Source: an uncultured Collinsella sp. (GTDB taxonomy: Bacteria > Actinomycetota > Coriobacteriia > Coriobacteriales > Coriobacteriaceae). From it: a stretch of DNA of 15,216 nucleotides. Shown piece by piece: positions 12,834 to 15,216 of the stretch. Under the pieces are notes generated by a model. The model did not search any database. It saw only the letters and a list, made by a program, of their open reading frames with translations, and was not told the origin of the DNA. The DNA lies in assembly GCA_900754075.1 (NCBI GenBank), contig CAAEBN010000064.1:1-15216 (forward strand). Direction: 5' to 3'. Position 1 is the stretch's first letter. Each line of letters begins with the position of its first letter. A program made the position numbers and the translations under genes.

Positions 12834-14432
12834 ATGGATCAAAAGGCTTCCGCAAAGGTCCTCGTACTCGACTTTGGTGCGCAGTACGGTCAGCTCATTG
12901 CCCGTCGCGTCCGCGACCTCAACGTGTATTCCGAGATTGTCCCCTGCGACATCTCGGCCGACGAGATTCGCGATATGAACGCCTCTGCGCTCATCCTTTC
13001 CGGCGGCCCGGCCTCCGTGTACGCAGAGGACGCTCCGTCTATCGACCCCGCCATCTTTGACCTGGGCCTTCCCGTCCTGGGCTTTTGCTACGGCCATCAG
13101 ATCACGGCCGTGACGCTCGGTGGCAAGGTCGGCCACTCCGAGGTGGGCGAGTACGGCCGCGCCACCATCACGCGCACGGCCGGCGCCAAGCTCTTTAACT
13201 CCACGCCCATGGAGCAGACCGTGTGGATGAGCCACCGCGACGCCGTTTCCGAGGTGCCCGAGGGCTTTACCGTTACTGCCAGCACCGACGTGTGCCCGGT
13301 TGCCGCCATGGAGTGCCCCGAGCGCAAGATCTTTACCACGCAGTTCCACCCCGAGGTCAAGCATTCCGAGTACGGTCAGCAGCTGCTGAGCAACTTCCTG
13401 TTTGAGATCTGCGGCCTGGAGCCCAACTGGAGCATGGACAACCTGGTCGATACCATGACGGCCGAGTTCCGCGAGAAGGTCGGCGACGACCGCGTGATTC
13501 TGGCCCTGTCCGGTGGCGTCGACTCCTCCGTCGTGGCCGCTCTGGGCGCTCGTGCCGTGGGCAAGCAGATGACCTGCGTGTTCATCAACCACGGCCTGCT
13601 GCGCAAGGGCGAGCCCGAGCAGGTGGAGGAGGTCTTCACCAAGCAGTTTGACGTCGACTTTATCCATGTCCACGCCGAGGACCGTTATGCCGAGCTTCTG
13701 GCCGGCGTGACCGAGCCCGAGCAGAAGCGCCGCATCATCGGTACGCAGTTCTGGAAAGAGTTCTTCGCCGTGGCCCAGCAGCTCGAGACCGATGGCAAGC
13801 CGGTCAAGTACCTGGCTCAGGGCACCATCTACCCCGACATCATCGAGTCCGGCGCACGCAAGACGGGCGGCAAGACGGCCACCATCAAGAGCCACCACAA
13901 CCTGATCCCGTTCCCCGAGGGCGTGCACTTCGACCTCATCGAGCCGCTCGATCACTTCTTTAAGGACGAGGTCCGCGCGCTTGGTCTGGCGCTGGGCCTG
14001 CCGGGTCATATCGTGTTCCGCCAGCCTTTCCCGGGCCCGGGTCTGGCCATCCGCATCATCGGTGCGGTCGATAAGGAGAAGCTCGAGATTCTCAAGAACG
14101 CCGATGCTATTGTGCGCGAGGAGCTCGACGCCTACAACCAGCGTCTGTTTGAGCAGACCGGCGAGCGCAACTCCGAGCACAGCTGCTGGCAGTACTTTGC
14201 GGTCCTGCCCGACATCAAGTCCGTCGGCGTTATGGGCGACGAGCGCACCTACCAGCGCCCGATCATCCTGCGCGCCGTCGAGTCCAGCGATGCCATGACC
14301 GCCGACTGGGCCAAGCTGCCCTACGACGTCCTGGCGAGGATCTCCGGCCGCATCGTCGCCGAGGTTCCCGGTGCCAACCGCGTGTGCTACGACATCACGT
14401 CCAAGCCGCCCGCGACCATCGAGTGGGAGTAG
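12834..14432 (+). CDS. guaA: GMP synthase (glutamine-hydrolysing)
   Basis: A 532-residue enzyme converting XMP to GMP with glutamine and ATP in purine synthesis. The ATG at 12834 follows GAGGGGGAA and gives MDQKASAKVLVLDFGAQYGQLIARRVRDL. The N-terminal class I glutamine amidotransferase domain has the nucleophile Cys85 (GFCYGHQ) and the dyad His172/Glu174 (QFHPEVKHSEYG). The ATP-pyrophosphatase domain has the P-loop SGGVDSS at 226-232. The C-terminal dimerisation domain contains RQPFPGPGLAIRIIG and ends DITSKPPATIEWE, the usual end of GuaA, so the gene is intact. A possible -10, TACACT, lies at 12763-12768 without a convincing -35. I see no purine riboswitch in the short leader. Confidence 0.97.
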   Translation: MDQKASAKVLVLDFGAQYGQLIARRVRDLNVYSEIVPCDISADEIRDMNASALILSGGPASVYAEDAPSIDPAIFDLGLPVLGFCYGHQITAVTLGGKVGHSEVGEYGRATITRTAGAKLFNSTPMEQTVWMSHRDAVSEVPEGFTVTASTDVCPVAAMECPERKIFTTQFHPEVKHSEYGQQLLSNFLFEICGLEPNWSMDNLVDTMTAEFREKVGDDRVILALSGGVDSSVVAALGARAVGKQMTCVFINHGLLRKGEPEQVEEVFTKQFDVDFIHVHAEDRYAELLAGVTEPEQKRRIIGTQFWKEFFAVAQQLETDGKPVKYLAQGTIYPDIIESGARKTGGKTATIKSHHNLIPFPEGVHFDLIEPLDHFFKDEVRALGLALGLPGHIVFRQPFPGPGLAIRIIGAVDKEKLEILKNADAIVREELDAYNQRLFEQTGERNSEHSCWQYFAVLPDIKSVGVMGDERTYQRPIILRAVESSDAMTADWAKLPYDVLARISGRIVAEVPGANRVCYDITSKPPATIEWE

Positions 14433-14525
14433 GCTGACAGGGTTCTGACCTGCATTTTTGAGTACCGCGCTGTGTCGCTGAGTTTCGTTTCGTACGAGAG
14501 TCACGGCAAAGCCGCCAGCGATGTT

Positions 14526-14962
14526 GGTGAGTAAATACGATAACCGAGCCTCCGTTCCCGCGTTGGGACGGGGGCTTTTTCTTTGCCTTTTTACTCCCTT
14601 TCACCTGCGATTTCGCCATTTACTCCCCGTGTCTCAAGACGGCAAGGCACGGGGCGGCATTCGGGGGAACGGGAGTAAGGATTCATCCCGAGTGAGTAGG
14701 CGCGCGGTTTTTGTCCCCGAGGGCGAAACGGTGCCGTTTCGGGCCCCGTGAAACTCAGATCGAACTCAATGGGCATTTTTGCGGTCTCCGCGCGGCGTTA
14801 CCCCAGGTGGTTGATGGGGAGTAAAGAATCCCGCCGTCTCAACGAAACCGGGAGTAATCAGGGGAAATGCCGCGGCGTACTGCCGTGTACCGCCATATAA
14901 GCCACCGCGTCATTTACTCCCCGGACATGCCGGAAATGCCTCCGCGTGCAACGGGGAGTAAA
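14526..14962. repeat. Cluster of GGGGAGTAAA motifs in mixed orientation
   Basis: Exact copies: 14619-14628 (as TTTACTCCCC), 14816-14825, 14913-14922 (as TTTACTCCCC) and 14953-14962. One mismatch: 14526-14535 (GGTGAGTAAA) and 14590-14599 (TTTACTCCCT). GGGAGTAA core only: 14670-14679 and 14849-14858. The last two exact copies face each other and can pair as a 10-bp stem with a 30-base loop. A 10-mer should occur by chance far less than once in this window. Confidence 0.88.
14547..14584 (+). terminator. Rho-independent terminator downstream of guaA
   Basis: Arms 14547-14558 (AGCCTCCGTTCC) and 14565-14576 (GGGACGGGGGCT) form a 12-bp stem with two G-U pairs and a 6-base loop, followed by TTTTT. 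It lies 114 bases after the guaA stop codon, leaving an unusually long 3' UTR. Confidence 0.8.
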
Positions 14963-15049
14963 AACTCAGCATGCGCAGGAGCGAGCGGCGCTCGCCGCCT
15001 AGCCTGGCGTCCTGATTCGGTTGCGTTGATTGAGAAATGCGGGGTGCCG

Positions 15050-15216
15050 TTACAGCGAGGCTTTCCAGTCCTCGTACTCGGCGACGTCGATCTCGCCGTT
15101 CTCGAGCTGCGCGCGCTTCTCGGCCCACAGCTCGATCGCCATCGCGGCTTTGGGCGCGTGCGGCGCCTTGGGGTTCAGGGAGAGGCCCGTGCCGTCGGCT
15201 GCGGGCACGATGCCGA
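15050..15216 (-). CDS. C-terminal end of an unrecognised gene (partial)
   Basis: On the minus strand one frame is open from the window edge to a TAA (complement of 15050-15052), 54 codons, with its start outside the window. It reads GIVPAADGTGLSLNPKAPHA, then continues with an Ala/Glu-rich helical stretch and ends EYEDWKASL. Third positions are strongly G/C, as in real genes here. I do not recognise the family. The helical, charged end (AIELWAEKRAQLENGEIDVAEY) is reminiscent of mobile-element or phage accessory proteins, but this is only an impression. Confidence 0.6.
   Translation of the reverse strand, partial: GIVPAADGTGLSLNPKAPHAPKAAMAIELWAEKRAQLENGEIDVAEYEDWKASL

Larger units (their letters stand above)
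14433..15049. other. 617-bp non-coding region after guaA with motif cluster and hairpins
   Basis: No open frame here has a ribosome binding site or a recognisable protein. The region holds the probable guaA terminator, eight GGGGAGTAAA-type motifs in both orientations, an 8-bp hairpin CGAAACGG/CCGTTTCG (14724-14731 with 14734-14741), and a 6-bp hairpin GCGAGC/GCTCGC (14981-14986 with 14990-14995). The density of structured sequence is far above that of any other gap in the window. Confidence 0.75.

Noticed and set aside
14438..14457. Early guaA terminator (CAGG/CCTG followed by TTTTT)
   Set aside because: The stem is only four base pairs; the 12-bp stem at 14547 is far more convincing.
12786..14504. 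572-codon open frame on the minus strand covering guaA
   Set aside because: Antisense shadow of guaA; repetitive Gly/His/Leu-rich product and no motif, while guaA is complete.
14526..14962. CRISPR array
   Set aside because: The repeat unit is only about 10 bp, spacing is irregular and orientation alternates; there are no uniform spacers or cas genes.

Overview
The window is a compact, GC-rich bacterial chromosome segment with strong G/C third-position bias, long antisense shadow frames and mostly AGGAG-type ribosome binding sites. Gene content (tandem glycerol dehydrogenases, a multi-cluster Fe-S protein, a PTS plus GH4 alpha-glucoside system, type I asparaginase, GMP synthase) suits an anaerobic, sugar-fermenting gut actinobacterium. 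My best guess is Coriobacteriia, Collinsella-like; this rests on general impression and not on any search.

Layout. 1-48: lysine-rich end of an upstream gene. 109-2390: two tandem GldA-family glycerol dehydrogenases separated by a strong terminator. 2541-3794: a four-cluster ferredoxin-like protein. 3814-3915: two large inverted repeats between converging genes. 3926-7738 and on to 9237: a divergent sugar regulon. On the minus strand a zinc alcohol/polyol dehydrogenase is followed by a GntR/UTRA regulator. On the plus strand an alpha-glucoside PTS EIICB permease is followed by a GH4 6-phospho-alpha-glucosidase. The 355-bp divergent control region holds copies of a TCTAGACAAG-type operator overlapping or next to the predicted promoters, and the permease mRNA has a long structured leader. 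9365-10836: ychF and a small DUF1648-type membrane protein, probably one operon. 10846-11530: a small HAD-like protein without catalytic residues, divergent from a 72-residue XRE regulator, with a perfect 24-bp palindrome between them. 11553-12566 (minus): type I L-asparaginase. 12834-14432: guaA. 14433-15049: 617 bp with no convincing gene but with a striking cluster of GGGGAGTAAA motifs in both orientations. 15050-15216 (minus): C-terminal end of an unrecognised gene.

How it works together. The PTS permease would import and phosphorylate an alpha-glucoside; the GH4 enzyme would split it to glucose-6-phosphate plus an aglycone; and the GntR/UTRA protein is the obvious regulator of both arms. 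The co-regulated zinc dehydrogenase suggests the aglycone may be a polyol (for example from maltitol- or isomalt-like sugars), which is inference. The best candidates for undescribed biology are the GGGGAGTAAA cluster after guaA, the XRE/HAD-like divergent pair, the central domain of the four-cluster Fe-S protein and the PTS leader RNA.
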